A stretch of DNA of 64,000 nucleotides from Adineta vaga (lineage: Eukaryota > Rotifera): contig CP075495.1 of assembly GCA_021613535.1 (NCBI GenBank), positions 7,130,001-7,194,000 of the forward strand. Reading direction: 5' to 3'. The notes below the pieces were generated by a model. It made no database searches. It was not told the origin of the DNA and was given only the letters and a program-made list of their open reading frames with translations. The stretch's first letter is position 1. Each line of letters begins with the position of its first letter. This document shows, piece by piece, positions 39,094-52,396 of this stretch. The position numbers were made by a program, and so were the translations under genes.

Positions 39094-40965
39094 ATGTCGA
39101 AAATGCCATTTAGTTCGTTATTAGCACCTCGGTCGAAGACTGATCATGCTAAGCAATTACGAGAGTATTTTACTGTGATTGAAAATGAACAAGATAAAGA
39201 AAAGAAGCATTATGAAGATGTAAGTTTATTTTTAAAATGAGAATTTTTCTTCAAAAAAATTAAAACATTATTTTTTAGGCAATTAAAAATATTCACAAAA
39301 CTTTAATTGCATTAAAAGATGGTCTATTCGGTCCTCGTGATGGTAGTAGTGAACCTGCGATAAGTGATGTTTCACAATTATGTAGTGGAATCTATTCACA
39401 AGATTTAATGACAATAATGATCAATAATTTAAGTCGTGTAACATTCGAAGATCGAAAAGAAATTGTAGCAATTTTTAATAATCTATTACGACGACAAGTT
39501 GGAACGAAATATCCCGCTGTTGATCATATTGTTCAACGACCGGGAATTTTATTCAAATTAATTGAAGGGTAAGATTACTAGAAGAATATCATCAGATGTA
39601 GTTTTCAATATATATATATATACGTTTAATTAGATATGAAAATGCTGATATTGCATTGAATTGTGGGATGATGTTACGTGAATGTGTACGTGTGCAAGAA
39701 TTGGCTGACATTATATTAAAATCACCAGATTTCTACAAATTTTTTGATTATGTACAAAAGTCAACATTCGATATTGCTAGTGATGCATTCGCTACATTTA
39801 AAGTATGTTCTTATGAATAGAGAAGAAGTTATTTTTATCATTCAGGACGTGTTGTATCACAGTAGGAAATATCCGAATGATAAGTAGAGGTTTAATATTC
39901 TAAGATTAGATTGCGGATGAAAGAGTGAGAATCAAGTCAAAGAGTATTACTAAATGATCTTCTATTAATAACTTCAATCGTTTCTATTTAAGGATTTACT
40001 AACAAAACATAAACCATTATGTGCAGATTTTCTTGAACGAAATTATGATCAATTCTTCAATAAATATCGTGATTTGCTCAATTCAGAAAACTATGTTACA
40101 CGTCGTCAATCATTAAAAGTAAGTTGATTATCTGTCGACTCGTGTTGTTTTCTTTCTTACTGTAAGAGAATATGAAATCAACTAGATTTTATCAACAATC
40201 ATAATGGAAAATACAAATTTGAGTATTTTAAAAAAGTTTTCATGTGATCTTGATAAATTTACACTTGTCTATGGATTATTTCCATCAGATGCATTTATTT
40301 TAAATACGAAATTAACAATTAGTACCAATCTACTCACTATTTCGGCATTTGATATATATAAACGAGAAGTTTTCGATATATTTAAAGTAGTATAGATCAA
40401 ATTCTTGAATTATTTTGCTTTGTTTTTTGTTTAATCAGTTGTTTTGCAATTTTTATTTGTTCTTTTTTCATTTCAGTTACTTGGAGAATTGCTGCTTGAT
40501 CGTTATAATTTTTCGGTGATGACAAAATATATAACTAATACAGACAATCTCAAACAACAAATGAATTTATTGAAAGAAAAAAGCAAAAATATTCAATTTG
40601 AAGCATTTCATGTTTTTAAGGTTTTTTGCTTTGATTTACTTTCTTTCTTTTTCTTTTTCTTTTTATATATCAATCTTATTAAATTTTATTTAATTATTCT
40701 TCATTATTATTTAGATATTCGTGGCCAATCCAACAAAACCCAAAGCTATTTCTGATATACTTCTTCGTAATCGAGAAAAACTTATTGATTTTCTGACGAC
40801 ATTTCATACAGATCGTAAGTTTTTCTGATCTTTCTCTATTGTAATACTATTTCGGTTGTTTTTTAAATTTACATTCGAAATATAGGTACAGATGATGAAC
40901 AGTTCAATGATGAAAAAGCCTTTTTGATCAAGCAAATCAGTGAATTAAAAGACACCAAAGCTTGA
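39094..40965 (+). CDS. CAB39: MO25/CAB39 scaffold protein
   Basis: Seven exons: 39094-39219, 39279-39568, 39634-39802, 39994-40118, 40477-40620, 40715-40814, 40886-40965. MO25 is the armadillo-like scaffold that, with the pseudokinase STRAD, activates the kinase LKB1 and also binds several STE20 kinases. Strong family matches: [84 protein letters not shown], and the terminal [17 protein letters not shown]. Length is about 344 residues, as in other animals. The start MSKMPFSS is chosen because the family begins near MPF; a longer in-frame N-terminus from 38923 is possible but lacks family resemblance. All splice phases fit and the copy looks intact. Confidence 0.96.
40119..40476 (+). other. 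358-nt MO25 intron with an open frame
   Basis: This GT-AG intron is much longer than its neighbours and contains a forward open frame (40204-40395, 63 codons). It shows no recognised domain and is not needed for the MO25 protein, whose exons join in phase across it. It could be chance or an alternative cassette. Confidence 0.4.
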
Positions 40966-41952
40966 GATTCATTTTCTTTTTGTGTATGTGTTATGTGTAT
41001 AAATTTTCCTCTTTTTTCTTTTTGTTGCTCATTATAAACACATACACATAAATCTCCCTTTCTTCTTTCTCGCTCTCACGTCTCTTCTAAAAATCCCCTC
41101 CACAAAGAATTTGTGAATGACCGTCCTTGTAAAACGTTTATCGTCATTGTCTTTTCTCTTTCGTTCTTCTTTTTCTTCTTTGTGTCTTTCATTGATAATT
41201 TGTGAGAAAGACGAAATTCTGCGCTATGCTGCTGTTTTGTTCATTTGTCTATGCTACATCCATTGCTGCCCGCTTTTTATCAATTTCATCGTCGCCGCTG
41301 AACTCATGTACGTAGCAGGACATTATTCTTTTCTCATTTTTCTTCTTTTTATTCTTGTCGTTCAATACGACAGACAGACATACATTTACATATGTGCACG
41401 GTTAGATTACTGAACTGAGAAAAAGATATATGTTGAAACAAGTGAGGAAGAAATACAAAAACAAAGATACATTCATACTGAGAGAATACACGATTGTGCA
41501 ATCAATCATAAAAAAAATATGAATAAAAAATATAGGAAGAAATTCTTTATGATTGATTGTTGCATTTTCGATCAAGGGATTTTTATTACTCGGATAAAAG
41601 ATCGAATTTGAAATGAGAATCATTAATATATTCTCCTTATAGTATAAATTCCAATATAAAAAAGATTTTCAAATTAACACAACAAATGTTTCCAATATGG
41701 AAGAATTATTATCGCAAGAAATAATATGCATTTCTGTTTTCCATCTGATATATATATATACGATCAAATCGTAGATGCAGATAATTGTTATATCGTCGAA
41801 TGAGAACTCATTTTTATATAATATCAATTACGAATCAATAGTTTATAAGAGATCATTACTGGTCACAAAGACTCTTGTAAATGATTTTTATATAGAGTCA
41901 GTTAAATAATAAAATGGATTTTATAAAACGGTGTTGATTAGAGTATACTGTC
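40966..41952. other. intergenic region upstream of the 5S gene
   Basis: Pyrimidine-rich first part (41060-41180), then AT-rich sequence. Open frames at 41117-41413 (+) and 41402-41623 (-) are hydrophobic, low-complexity and unsupported. No gene was called. Confidence 0.5.
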
Positions 41953-42070
41953 GCTTACGGCCATACCACGTTGAATACACCAGTTCTCGTCCGATCACTG
42001 AAGTTAAGCAACGTCGGGCTCGGTTAGTACTTGGATGGGTGACCGCCTGGGAATACCGAGTGTCGTAAGC
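41953..42070 (+). rRNA. 5S ribosomal RNA
   Basis: A 118-nt sequence beginning GCTTACGGCCATACCACG and ending in GTAAGC, so the two ends pair as helix I (GCTTACG with TGTAAGC-like complement). Internal landmarks of animal 5S genes are present: the A-box/intermediate region AAGTTAAGCAACGTCGGGC, the C-box GATGGGTGACCGCCTGGGAA and the final TACCGAG. It is followed at once by a T-run (from 42071), the RNA polymerase III terminator. The gene stands alone in this window, not in a tandem array. Confidence 0.97.
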
Positions 42071-42077
42071 TTTTTTT
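42071..42077 (+). terminator. RNA polymerase III T-run terminator
   Basis: Seven T residues immediately after the closing helix of the 5S rRNA, the usual pol III stop signal. Confidence 0.85.
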
Positions 42078-45000
42078 AATTTTTATTTTGCAATAAATAA
42101 TTTCATTTATTAACGTCTCTCATTTATTTATATTTTGCAGAACATTAGGAACGTTCTATAGAAACTGGTAACGATGATTAAAAAGCATTTGAGACAACTT
42201 GACTTTGAGAGAAACGATGAAATGACATGAAAACTACCATGATGTGTGATGACTTCAACTTGCAGAATTAATTGATATCGATTCCAGAAAATAGTTTTGT
42301 TATATACTATTAAAGCGACTTCTATCGTTGACTTTTTGAAGCAAAGAACAAACATACTGTAAATAATCTTCTGACAATTAACATCAAAGTAAGAAAAAAC
42401 AACCTGATTTCTTGAAAAATAGGTTTCGTCCTATTTATTCACTATTTGGAAAGTGTATCTTTTACTGGTAAATATTTGTTTATAAAAATATTGACATTCA
42501 TTAGGTCCAAACAATCTTTTGACAGTTAAAAAATCAAATTGGCAAATTCTTTACCAAACTCTTATATAGTACCTAACAATATCTCAACATACCAACTGCT
42601 CGAAGCAAGTTATATAAAAACAAAAGTTTGAATTCCACACTGAATATTTCTTCAAATATGTAATTCACTATATATGCAAGAAAAAGAAAATTTTTATTCA
42701 ATATCAATTGATGCACGAGTATGTGAATGGTTTTGTAATACAATTCTCAAGAATTTCATTCATTTCAAATTCATATAACACTTAAAGATTACATAAAATA
42801 CCTTTGTATTCCAAGCATCGACACAGGTACATCCTTTTCAAGATTTCATTTAAACTATAAGATAGTTTCTCATTGTTTTTAATCAACTTGTTCAAAGAAA
42901 ATTCTCTTCTACATACTATGCGCACTAAACAATGTTCATCTGCTGGAATTAATAAGTATTGTCAGAACAGAATTTATTTTGATTTGTTTCAAATAGCTGT
43001 AATGAATAGTGACAATAGCAAACTATTGTCGAAGCATATAAGAGAGTTGACGTCTTATTGTCAGGAAATATTAGATGAAGATTGAGGATGTGTGTGCGTG
43101 TGCGTAGTGGGTAATTTCATGAAAGTAGTATTCTGAATCCGAAAACTTCACTTTTTTCTCGTATTCTCCAAACAATTTCGATTTTTTTTAACCAGAAAAG
43201 ATCGAAAGTCATCGAAGAAATTCGATGATGTTCTACTTTAGAATTCTGTTTACATCTCTCTATCGATTCTTGAAGCTTTCTGTATGAAACAAGACTGTTT
43301 CTGAGACTTTCGAGCCGATTCCGGAAGTCGAAATCATTGCCTAGGGTTCATCTCAAAGGTTTACTACACATAATCTACGATTGTTCATTTAGAAAATGTA
43401 ATTTAGTCTATTTTCATTTCATTCAAAGTCAATCATATAGAATTAATATGTTGCATGGATAATATAATTTTTTAGAGAAGTACTCATTATCCTTCGTTCT
43501 ATCGATTATCTATCTAGAATCAATCGTTGTATTCATGAATAACACATTTCAACGTGTTTTGAATATTTGGTGAATATAAAATTGAATGACAATGACATGA
43601 TAGTCAAGTAGATAGTGATAAGCAGGAAAAGAATATTATATGATAAAATTATGCAAATCATTCATTCAAATCGACTGAGATAGGACACACAAATTATATG
43701 AACTGTATGTAAGAGTTCAGGAATCGGTCATATTTCAACGATGAACATTTTATGAAAAGAAAAGAAAATCTGTTAGATTCTTTCCTTTGAATATTCATCG
43801 AAATTTGATGATCATATTTTTTAAATGCATGACGCTCGATTTATATATCATCGGATTTCAATTATTTTCCTTCTGAAAGGTGTCTACATAAATTAACATA
43901 TAAGTCGTAGAAACATTAGAATCATAAAAATGAATTAAGGAAAATTCTCGATGAATAATTAGTTCTTGTCTGCTTTTGTATGATCGAGATCTTATTTAAC
44001 ATTCTCCAGAAAGCATTCTTAGCAATAGTAAGATGCTTTCCAAACAATCTTGAACATGACCTGATCATACTATCCAAACAATATATGAAAAAGATTATCT
44101 TAAAACAATTTCGAATGAATGACATTGAAACATTCTTTTTCCTATTTTAAATTCAATTCTACGTTCACATTTGAGCTAATCCTACATTTTCCCTTAGCCG
44201 TCGTTAAGAATCAGTAATGCAAAATTCATGATATTTTCTACTATATATGCATACTATTTTCATTTACCTGATTGTCTGAAGTGCTAAACATACAATTAAT
44301 CACTTTCCTCAATATGAAAGAAAAAAGAAGATCAAAATGAATTTACGTCTACTTTAGATGCACTTATTGAGCTTCATAGTTTTTAATACTTGTAGCTATT
44401 ATATTATATATAAAACAAAAGAGCAAGAAAAGTAATAGTCATGCTCATGCTGCAAGATGAAGATTACGTTGGCGGGATTTTACATATGAGTAATTAGACA
44501 AAAAAGAGAAAACTTAAACTGGTAAATGATATATATATATATATTTAAGAATGATTATTTTTTACCATAAAACACATTATAGAACCTTGAAGAATTGAAT
44601 AACTAATCATAGCATGTTACAATATAGTATCTCTTGAGAGTCGTGTTGATTCAAAGTTGATAAAAATGAGTGAAGAGAGCCTTTACCGGATATTCATCCA
44701 AAAGTTCGACTTGAAAATACTACAGAAATGATTTAAGGATTGTTACTAATTCATTGTATGTGTACATGAAGTAATTATCCACAGGGATTATGAACTATCT
44801 TATCGTTATATATTCACTAGAATAGAGAAGAAAAAAAAAGAAAAGTTCTCTTCTGAAATATTTCTTATGTTTTTTCTTGTTTAGTTTGCTAGAAAATGAG
44901 AGAGAAAGAGAGAAGCAGGAAGAAATAGAAATAGAAGATAGAGAGATATATAAACTAGTAATAAAAAAATTATTGAGATTACTTTAAAAACTCATTTATC

Positions 45001-45183
45001 CTTCTTTCTTTTCATGATGACAGTTAAACAAACATTTACTCAATTGTCAGCTGTTTTTAACTATAATTAACTATTCAAGTTAACCCACGGATTCATATAC
45101 AGACATATATATATATACTATCTTCTTCAGATTATTCTTCTCTATCTTATTTGTTTTCACTCCGTATTCTAGCACTTTTAAGT
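42078..45183. other. 3.1-kb AT-rich intergenic region
   Basis: No gene recognised. Small open frames (42128-42355 -, 42873-43085 +, 43922-44125 -) have no family resemblance or exon context. There is an AT run at about 44529-44544. The last 70 bases are pyrimidine-rich with an acceptor-like AG at 45171-45172 before the neuropeptide ATG. Confidence 0.5.
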
Positions 45184-45716
45184 ATGGGTTCATTATCATC
45201 TTACGTTATCAAATGTAAGTTTATTTTCATTTGTTCAATTTTTCTATTCGAGAATTTATTAATTGAAAGAGGATAGAGATTTTATGACATATTCGAAAAT
45301 AGTATATAGGTCAATTTTAATCTGGTATTTTCTATACATAAAAGAGGATATACATTATATACTTTTTACACTATATGTACTGAATAAATCTAACTTTGAT
45401 TTGTTAATAATCTACATTTGTCTTCCTAGTAATGATCTGTTTGGTGTTTTTATGTACATTTATTCGTACACAACCATTATTTGCAGCTGATGCGGATGAT
45501 GATGATCAACAAGCACAAATGGAAAATTTCTTTTTCAATAATTATGCAGATCTTGAGGGCCAATATCCATATCCTGGAAGTTTGATTAATTATCATCAAG
45601 AACGTTTATCCCATCCAAAACAAGCTTATCATCCAGATGATGTACACTTGGCTAAACGTATTATTATGTTGCCTCGTGTTGGTCGTCGTTCCGTTCAACC
45701 GACATCTCATGAATAA
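45184..45716 (+). CDS. neuropeptide precursor with amidated IIMLPRV peptide
   Basis: Two exons (45184-45214 and 45430-45716) give a protein of about 105 residues. It begins with a signal peptide (LMICLVFLCTFI core; predicted cleavage near QPLFAADA), has an acidic spacer (DADDDDQQ) and then the sequence AKR-IIMLPRV-G-RR. The KR (45654-45659) and RR (45684-45689) are prohormone-convertase sites, and the glycine is an amide donor for PHM/PAL enzymes, predicting a secreted heptapeptide IIMLPRV-amide. The C-terminal P-R-hydrophobic-amide resembles the PRX-amide group (pyrokinin/neuromedin U, small cardioactive peptides), which act through G-protein-coupled receptors; membership is inferred from a few residues only. 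Only one copy of the peptide is present. Poly(A)-like AATAAA sequences follow. No family name is certain. Confidence 0.85.
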
Positions 45717-46094
45717 AAAATCGAAGATATTTTTACTGTTATACCTTCCTTTCTTTCCAAAGCATGTGTAAACAATGAGGAGAAGAAAACAAACTAAAGT
45801 AATTTAATAAAAACAACAAAAAAAGAAATGAAGTTTTGTTTACTTATACATTTATTTTGATTAAAATTTCGATTTGATTAGAATAATAATTTGAAAATGT
45901 TTCACAACAAATAATAAAAATAAATATGAGAGAGTAAAATATTTTTATCTTGTCAAAGAGATCAAATAGACTATTCTTTTTGTCAGATTTTACATCGAAA
46001 ACGAATATCTACTCTATACACATAACACAACATAGAGACAAAAGAATACTGTTCACAATGGAATATGAGATTCGTTGTACATGAAAAATATTTC
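45717..46094. other. convergent intergenic spacer
   Basis: Lies between the ends of the neuropeptide gene and the reverse-strand peptide transporter. AATAAA-like signals occur at about 45805 and 45913. Nothing else seen. Confidence 0.55.
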
Positions 46095-49000
46095 TTATTG
46101 AATGATTTGTTCAGGTTCAGAAGCATTTTTATCAAGAATTAATTGTTGATCTTCAGAATCATTACGTGGTTGATAATGTTTATATTGAATAGCAAGAACA
46201 CCAAAAATAAATGTTGCAAATGCCATTAAAACAGCAAAAAAAACGAATTCCATAGCCTTAAATAAAAACGATCAAAAACTAATTTTCTTTCTATCAAATG
46301 AAAATATTCGACATACTTGATTACGAATGAGTCGAACTTCAGCAACTAAAACAACGATTAAATCTCCAATTGCTGTTGTTAATAGCCATGCAGACATAAT
46401 CACTGATTTATAACGTTTTGGTGCTTGAGAATAAGCAAATATAAGACCTGTTATACTAACAAGAATTTCTGCACATGTCATCAAAGCATATTGAACTGTT
46501 TGCCAAAGAATATGTACAGAAAATGGTGGAATATCTTCAAATTGAATAGCATGTAACTATAGAAAAGAAATTAATATCCTTCAGAAATTAATAAAATGAG
46601 TCGATATTGAACTACTGGCAATTTTTACGGAAATAATAATACACATGACACAACGCCTTTCTAAGTCTGTATGTAAATTAATAAACGCCTCGTTTTTGCT
46701 CAAAGTATTGTTTTAAAATACTTATATACCTCGTTTATATTGTTGAATATTTCATACAAGGATGAAGGTTAGCTTATTTACCGCTCAAGATTAGCCAATC
46801 AGGCATTTTTATCAAAATTCTTCTACGAATGTACATATCTTATTGTGCTGTATCTACGTAGTAACAACTGTTATCTGAAAATTGTAACGATTAAAGAGCA
46901 TTTCCAGGGTGATATAGTAGATGTATTGAATCTACGTTAAAGATGATTCTCTACGATTATTTAATAAAAGAACAAAAGAATCTGTACTTAAGAAACTCTT
47001 CACATCTATAATATTTCAATTATTTACTTCAATATATCTAATAACAAATGCATTTCTTTAATAGGCACTTTTCTTGAAGTTGTAAAGTAAGATGATTGTT
47101 GAAAATTTTTCAAAGAAAAACATTCACTTAACCGAATGGATATCAAATCTTGTCACAAGACGAGAGGTACTTACAAAAAATGGCTCAATCAAAAAAAATG
47201 ATAATGTCGTGAATATAGAGTAGAACACTTATTTTTTAAATCAACTCTTTCCAAAATAATAATGAAATACATGAAAACTATTTTCTATACTAACAAATCA
47301 GTTTCTATATAGTTCCTTGGTAGAATCTATTTCTAAGAATATTATCTGATTTTTATGGGCAATGGTACAATGTTTCAGATATCAATAATATTACAAGCTT
47401 TCATCAAGATGGAATTTAATTTAGTAAATATAAGATATGAAAATAGTCAACTTTGCTCTATTTCATTTAATGTTTTAGAAATAAAACTAATAAAAGACGT
47501 TACTCCTGATATAGATTCGCAAAGAAACGTCACTGTTTTTTTTTGTAGATTTTACCTTGTAAAATTCTCTTATATTATCGTTCAGATAATAATTAACTTA
47601 CCGTATCATTATTTGAATTATGAAGAAGTACTGTATACACAGCTGTTGTATAAATGTCGAATGTTTCGACAGATGTGTGTCCATTAGCCAAATTTTGAAT
47701 TCGATAACTATCAATGATATTTGAAAAATCAAATCGAATTCGAAATAAGAAAACGAGAGACAAACTTCGTTGGTAAAACAGATTGATATTCTGTTGGTGA
47801 TAATTTTTTGGTTATCTTGAAATTATAATTATTCGGTATAGTTTTTACTTCGCTTTGTTTGCCATCCAATGAAAGCATACTAGATAAAAGAGTAAGTTCA
47901 TAGAAATAATTTCATTGCAATATCTATACCGTATGAGAGCCATTCCTTTCGTACCACGTTGATTAGCTATAGAATTTGTTAGCTGAAAACAAAAAATATT
48001 ATGTAAAATAATCGTATATTAAGAAGATTTTATTTACTGGTTTTAATTCTAAGATCTTTCCACGTGCTTCATCATTAACTTCAGAGAGAATTAAAACCGA
48101 CGGACAAAGTTGATCATTTTCTAGTTTTAAATAAACATTAGCCGTATTGCATGTGGAAGTTAGAGTCACTCCATCAACAAGTAATTTCGTACATGGAATA
48201 TATGATACCTAAATATCATTCATAAGAATGTAAGTTTTCTTCGAAAATAAAACTTTACTTTTCCATATTCAATTGTATTGATACCATCAATATTCATTGT
48301 GCAATTATAACCATTGAAAAGATTTGCATACGAACGCACCGGTACGGCATCTGATTTCGACTAAAATGAAAGAACATAGTCATGAATGTATATGAACTAA
48401 GAGAGTCTTATATACTTGAATTGCTGTTTGAAGAATTGCTGCGACAATAAAAGCAAAGATCATAATAATCATTCCAACAAACATTCGTTGTAATGGTCTA
48501 AAATAATATTAAGATTGTTCAAGATGAATTTTTTGTTTTATTAAATCATATTACCTGATTAATAAATTGAAACGAGCTAAACCTGGATAAATAATTTCTT
48601 CAAACAATGGAATAAATAGAAGTACGAAGAAAGAATTCAAAGCTTGTATTTGATCAGGTTGAATTGTACCAAATGGGCCCTGAACAGATGAAGATAAAAT
48701 TCTTTTCATAGTAATCAAAATGAATTTTTGTTTTTAATAAATATACTTACAAGACTTCCATCCATTAAGGTTGCTTGATACGTCCAACGAGAACCAGATT
48801 GATCATATAAGGCATAAAATATTGGAATTGGTGTAAATATAACAAATACACGAAGAACAGCTCGAACATCTTCAATATCGTCAAGCTGAAATAGAAATAA
48901 TGTTTTTGGATTGCTGAAGTTTGATGGAATTCTTTTGTTTTCTTACACTATATCTATCATTTGCGTGATAAAGCCAATGTTCTTTTCGTTCTGATGATGA

Positions 49001-50171
49001 ACTAACTATTGCATTACGTGTTGCACGCTGTAAACATATCAAAATATAAAATGAAATCGTTAGGAACAACTTTATTATCTCTTATTACAAATAAAATTGC
49101 AATGAATTTGACAATAATATTTTCCTTTGGTGGAACACATTTATACGATGGTGTACCCGAAAGAAACTCACTACAATATGAAGAGATAGATTCAAGAATC
49201 AAAATGAAAATAAATTTTCATAAATTACCTATTGAAACTAGCATTAATAATGTTGGAACACCGAATGCTAATGAATAGCAATCATATCCAAAGCAACTGA
49301 ATTTACCTAGAATGAAATCATCGATAATAAACTAGAGAATAAAAATGTCAATCTTCGTGTATTATACTTCGAAGAAGAGGTGTAAGTAAAGTTGAAATTA
49401 ATGATCCAGTATTGATTGCAAAGTAGAAGAAAGCAAAAAAACGACTCAATTGTTTTGGCTAGGAAAATATAAATCAAGAAATGAGAAAGAAATATATATC
49501 TTCAATATCTTTCATCTCTTACATTTGACATTGATATTTGATCAGCTCCAAAGGCACTTACACATGGTTTAATTCCACCTGTTCCCAATGCAATTAGAAA
49601 TAAACCGATGAGAGGTCCAGCGCTAAAGAAATAAACATTTTAAACATTCGATGATAAAAGAACAAAATTCAACTATTTACAGCTGTTTATGACCAATTGA
49701 TGGTATTGCTGTTAATGTTAAAACAAATGTTCCGATTAAGTAAACAATTGATAAATATAAAATAGTCGAATAACGACCAATATAACCATCGGAAATAATC
49801 GCTCCAATAGTTGGAGACAAATAACATGCAAAAGAAAATAAATGATAATAAGATGTTGCTGTATCTTTGTTTAATAGGAGATATTGCATAAAATAAAGAA
49901 GTAAAATTGTTTTGAGACCATAATAACAAAATCGTTCACATCCTTCAACAAATATAATATAATATGCTGATTTAGGTAATGCTAATTTTGTATCTGCTGA
50001 TATATCGGTAGTGCTACCATGGCGTGGAGTTGCCGGGGGTGTGTTAGTTGGTGTTGCCGATGCTTCAATAGCAAAATAATAATATTTCGATTTATCTACT
50101 TTCACTTCTAACATACCTGCGGCTGTAGCAGCAAACACACGATCTTTATTTGTAATTCGAGAATGGGCCAT
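46095..50171 (-). CDS. proton-coupled oligopeptide transporter (SLC15/PEPT)
   Basis: Multi-exon reverse-strand gene, start ATG at 50169-50171 and stop at 46095-46097. Members import di- and tripeptides with protons across the plasma or lysosomal membrane. Diagnostic features in order: the ExxER motif in [15 protein letters not shown] (about residues 75-90), [36 protein letters not shown], the POT signature [17 protein letters not shown], the mid-protein [20 protein letters not shown] and [13 protein letters not shown], a large extracellular loop coded around 47600-48360, and the terminal helices [19 protein letters not shown] and [18 protein letters not shown]. This pattern fits PEPT1/PEPT2 better than bacterial POTs. 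About 12 membrane spans are expected. I start at ATG 50171 rather than at the upstream TTG because an unpaired acceptor (CT at 50199-50200 on the plus strand) lies 27 nt before it. Confidence 0.92.
46561..47600 (-). other. long intron of the SLC15 gene
   Basis: About 1 kb between the exon encoding the C-terminal helices and the exon encoding the extracellular loop. A forward-strand open frame of 110 codons (47355-47687) overlaps its upstream edge and the next exon; it has no recognisable domain and is taken as chance. Confidence 0.5.
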
Positions 50172-51157
50172 AGTTCGATTTCTATTGCTCAAGATTGTCT
50201 AGAAAACAAATGAATAAAAAATATGGATAGTCAGTGAGTCGATGAAGTATTAAACTAGAACAAAAAACAATATTAATATTATTGACACAATCATCGGCTA
50301 CAGCGTACGAATTATATCATCCAATCATATTCGAAGCAGTAGAATCAACGTGAACTTGACAAAAAAAATCCTTTCTATTTCGTATTCAAAACACATATAA
50401 ATCATAGCATAGATTTATTTCAATTTTAATCTCAATTCTAATCAAAAACTTGGATAAATCAAAATAAAGAGATGTCGCAAAGTAAGATGATTAGTTTAAA
50501 TCTATTTCTCGTGTTTTCTTCATGTATAAGTAAAGACAAACTAGCGAAAATATTTCTTATGTTGTTTATCTTAATAATTCTATTTTACAAAGAAAAACAT
50601 GTATTCATCGAGCTTCTATGATTACCTGTCATTGCATATTACACGTATGATTTATTAATGACTATAATAGAACGTTCTTTTTTCTCTCTTTTATTATTGT
50701 AAATCGAATGTTAACGAAGATATTTATGTTTGTATAAGTAATTCTTAAGAAGGAATAATTCTGTTGGAAATATTGATGTTAATATTATTAACGAACTGAC
50801 AGATCACACAGTTAACAAGGACAATATTTGATTGATTAATGGATACAAACAATTCTGTTAGAAAATATATTTTCTGAGACTTTACATTTTTTCGATTTAA
50901 AATGACAAATGGAATCATTCAATATCAATTTATTGCATATATATTTTGTCTGAAGAAAAATTCCTAATCATATTATTGCACGAAATAACGTTATAGAAAA
51001 CAAAAGGAGATCAATGGAAGTACTGTCAAACATATTTGTCTTATAGGTTCAATAAAACTCGAACAGGAAATGTATACAACATATAGATTTACAATATAAA
51101 TGAAAACCAAAAGGAAAGAAAGCACCAAAGAGAATACCACGTAATAGACAATACTTG
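50172..51157. other. intergenic region upstream of the transporter
   Basis: Separates the SLC15 start from the 3' end of the beta-sarcoglycan gene, both on the reverse strand. AT-rich with no recognised coding or RNA feature. Confidence 0.5.
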
Positions 51158-52279
51158 TTAACAGAGAGGGCATGGTTGATGAGCAAAACTTTGTAAAAGT
51201 AAAAATGTTGTATTACAAATACACATTCGATAGACATTTATTTCACTGTATGACGTACTTTCTTGAGATAATGCTCGTGGTAGATCAAGAAAAATAGAAT
51301 CAGTTTGAAAATTAAGATTTCCATTGGTAATTTTCTACAAAAAAAGGCAACGATTTCAAAAGAATATTTCAAGAGAAAAAAACTAATACCTGTCGATGAT
51401 CATTCTGTTTTTTCTTTTTTAAATAATTACCAAAACGTATAACTGATCGACGATTATGTTTATTGACATCTATATTTAGATTTCTACCAGTAAACAAAAC
51501 TTGATTTACTCGAGAAATTGTTAATAATTTATTTGTCGTTATATTCATATATCTATTATGTATCTAAATAAATGTATTATTGTCGATGAATTTCAATTTT
51601 AATGAAGAAAAGAAAGATCAAAACATACATAGTGAGAATCGATCTGATCGAGATGTATTCGTGTTTTTTTATTTCGATCAAATTTAAATAATTGAAGATT
51701 ACTAAAATCGACTAAATGTTGATGATTCAGAGAAAAATGCTCTGTATTCATTGAAATTTGATCTTCATTCAAAAGAATTGAATTATGATCACCATAGATA
51801 TCAATCTAATAGAGTTGAAAATCATATTATTGAGCATTTTTTTATAAAATACTAACTCACTGGTGTTTTTGAAGATAGATCAATCGATGAAATATCTTTT
51901 ACTTCTGTTGTATAAATAATATCCTTAAATGTTGCTCGATTATATAATTCAATTTGATGATTAATCTTATCAAATCGAAAGATTTTTGAACCATTTTTAT
52001 GAAATGGTGTCCAATCAAGTTTAGACATAATGAATATCAAACACTGGGGAAAAGAAACACATGATTGTAAATGATTTTTATCGAAGTAAAACTTACGGTT
52101 AAATTTAGAAAACTAATGAAAAAAAGAAGAATTACTGTTGTAATAACACAAAATAACTTTTTTCCATGTAAACCAAATATTTGTGATGTTGTATAAAAAT
52201 CTAGAGATCTGATAGATACATAACCAGCATCTAACATCACCGAGGAATTTTGTCTATTATTATATCGATTTCTACCCAT
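51158..52279 (-). CDS. SGCB: beta-sarcoglycan-like transmembrane glycoprotein
   Basis: Reverse-strand gene: exon 1 52097-52279, exon 2 from 52043, further exons to the stop at 51158-51160. A short cytoplasmic N-terminus (MGRNRYNNRQNSSVMLDAG) leads to one membrane span (LFCVITTVILLFFISFLNL), then an extracellular beta-rich region (WTPFHKNGSKIFRFDK, which parallels the post-membrane FHESGLLRF segment of sarcoglycans) and a cysteine-rich C-terminus with CIC and CPLC. That terminal cysteine cluster, with YRMCICNTTFLLLQ, is the family hallmark and is needed for disulfides in the dystrophin-glycoprotein complex of muscle. Assignment to the beta type over gamma/delta/zeta rests on topology and the RMCIC segment, and is inference. 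An unpaired acceptor (CT at 52285-52286 on the plus strand) lies 5 nt before the ATG. Confidence 0.78.
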
Positions 52280-52396
52280 ATCATCTAGAAATATATGATA
52301 AGAATGATTATTCATATTTGAAATATATAAATATAAAGAGACAAGCATATATGTAATAAAAAAACACAAAAACAAAACTGGAATGTAAATAATTTG

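Noticed and set aside
40204-40395. Open frame within the MO25 intron as a possible extra exon
   Set aside because: MO25 exons join in phase without it, and the conserved segment [12 protein letters not shown] would be interrupted.
47355-47687. Forward open frame of 110 codons inside and beside the SLC15 gene
   Set aside because: It overlaps a reverse-strand exon of the transporter extracellular loop and a long intron. Its residues are a random hydrophobic mix with no family resemblance.
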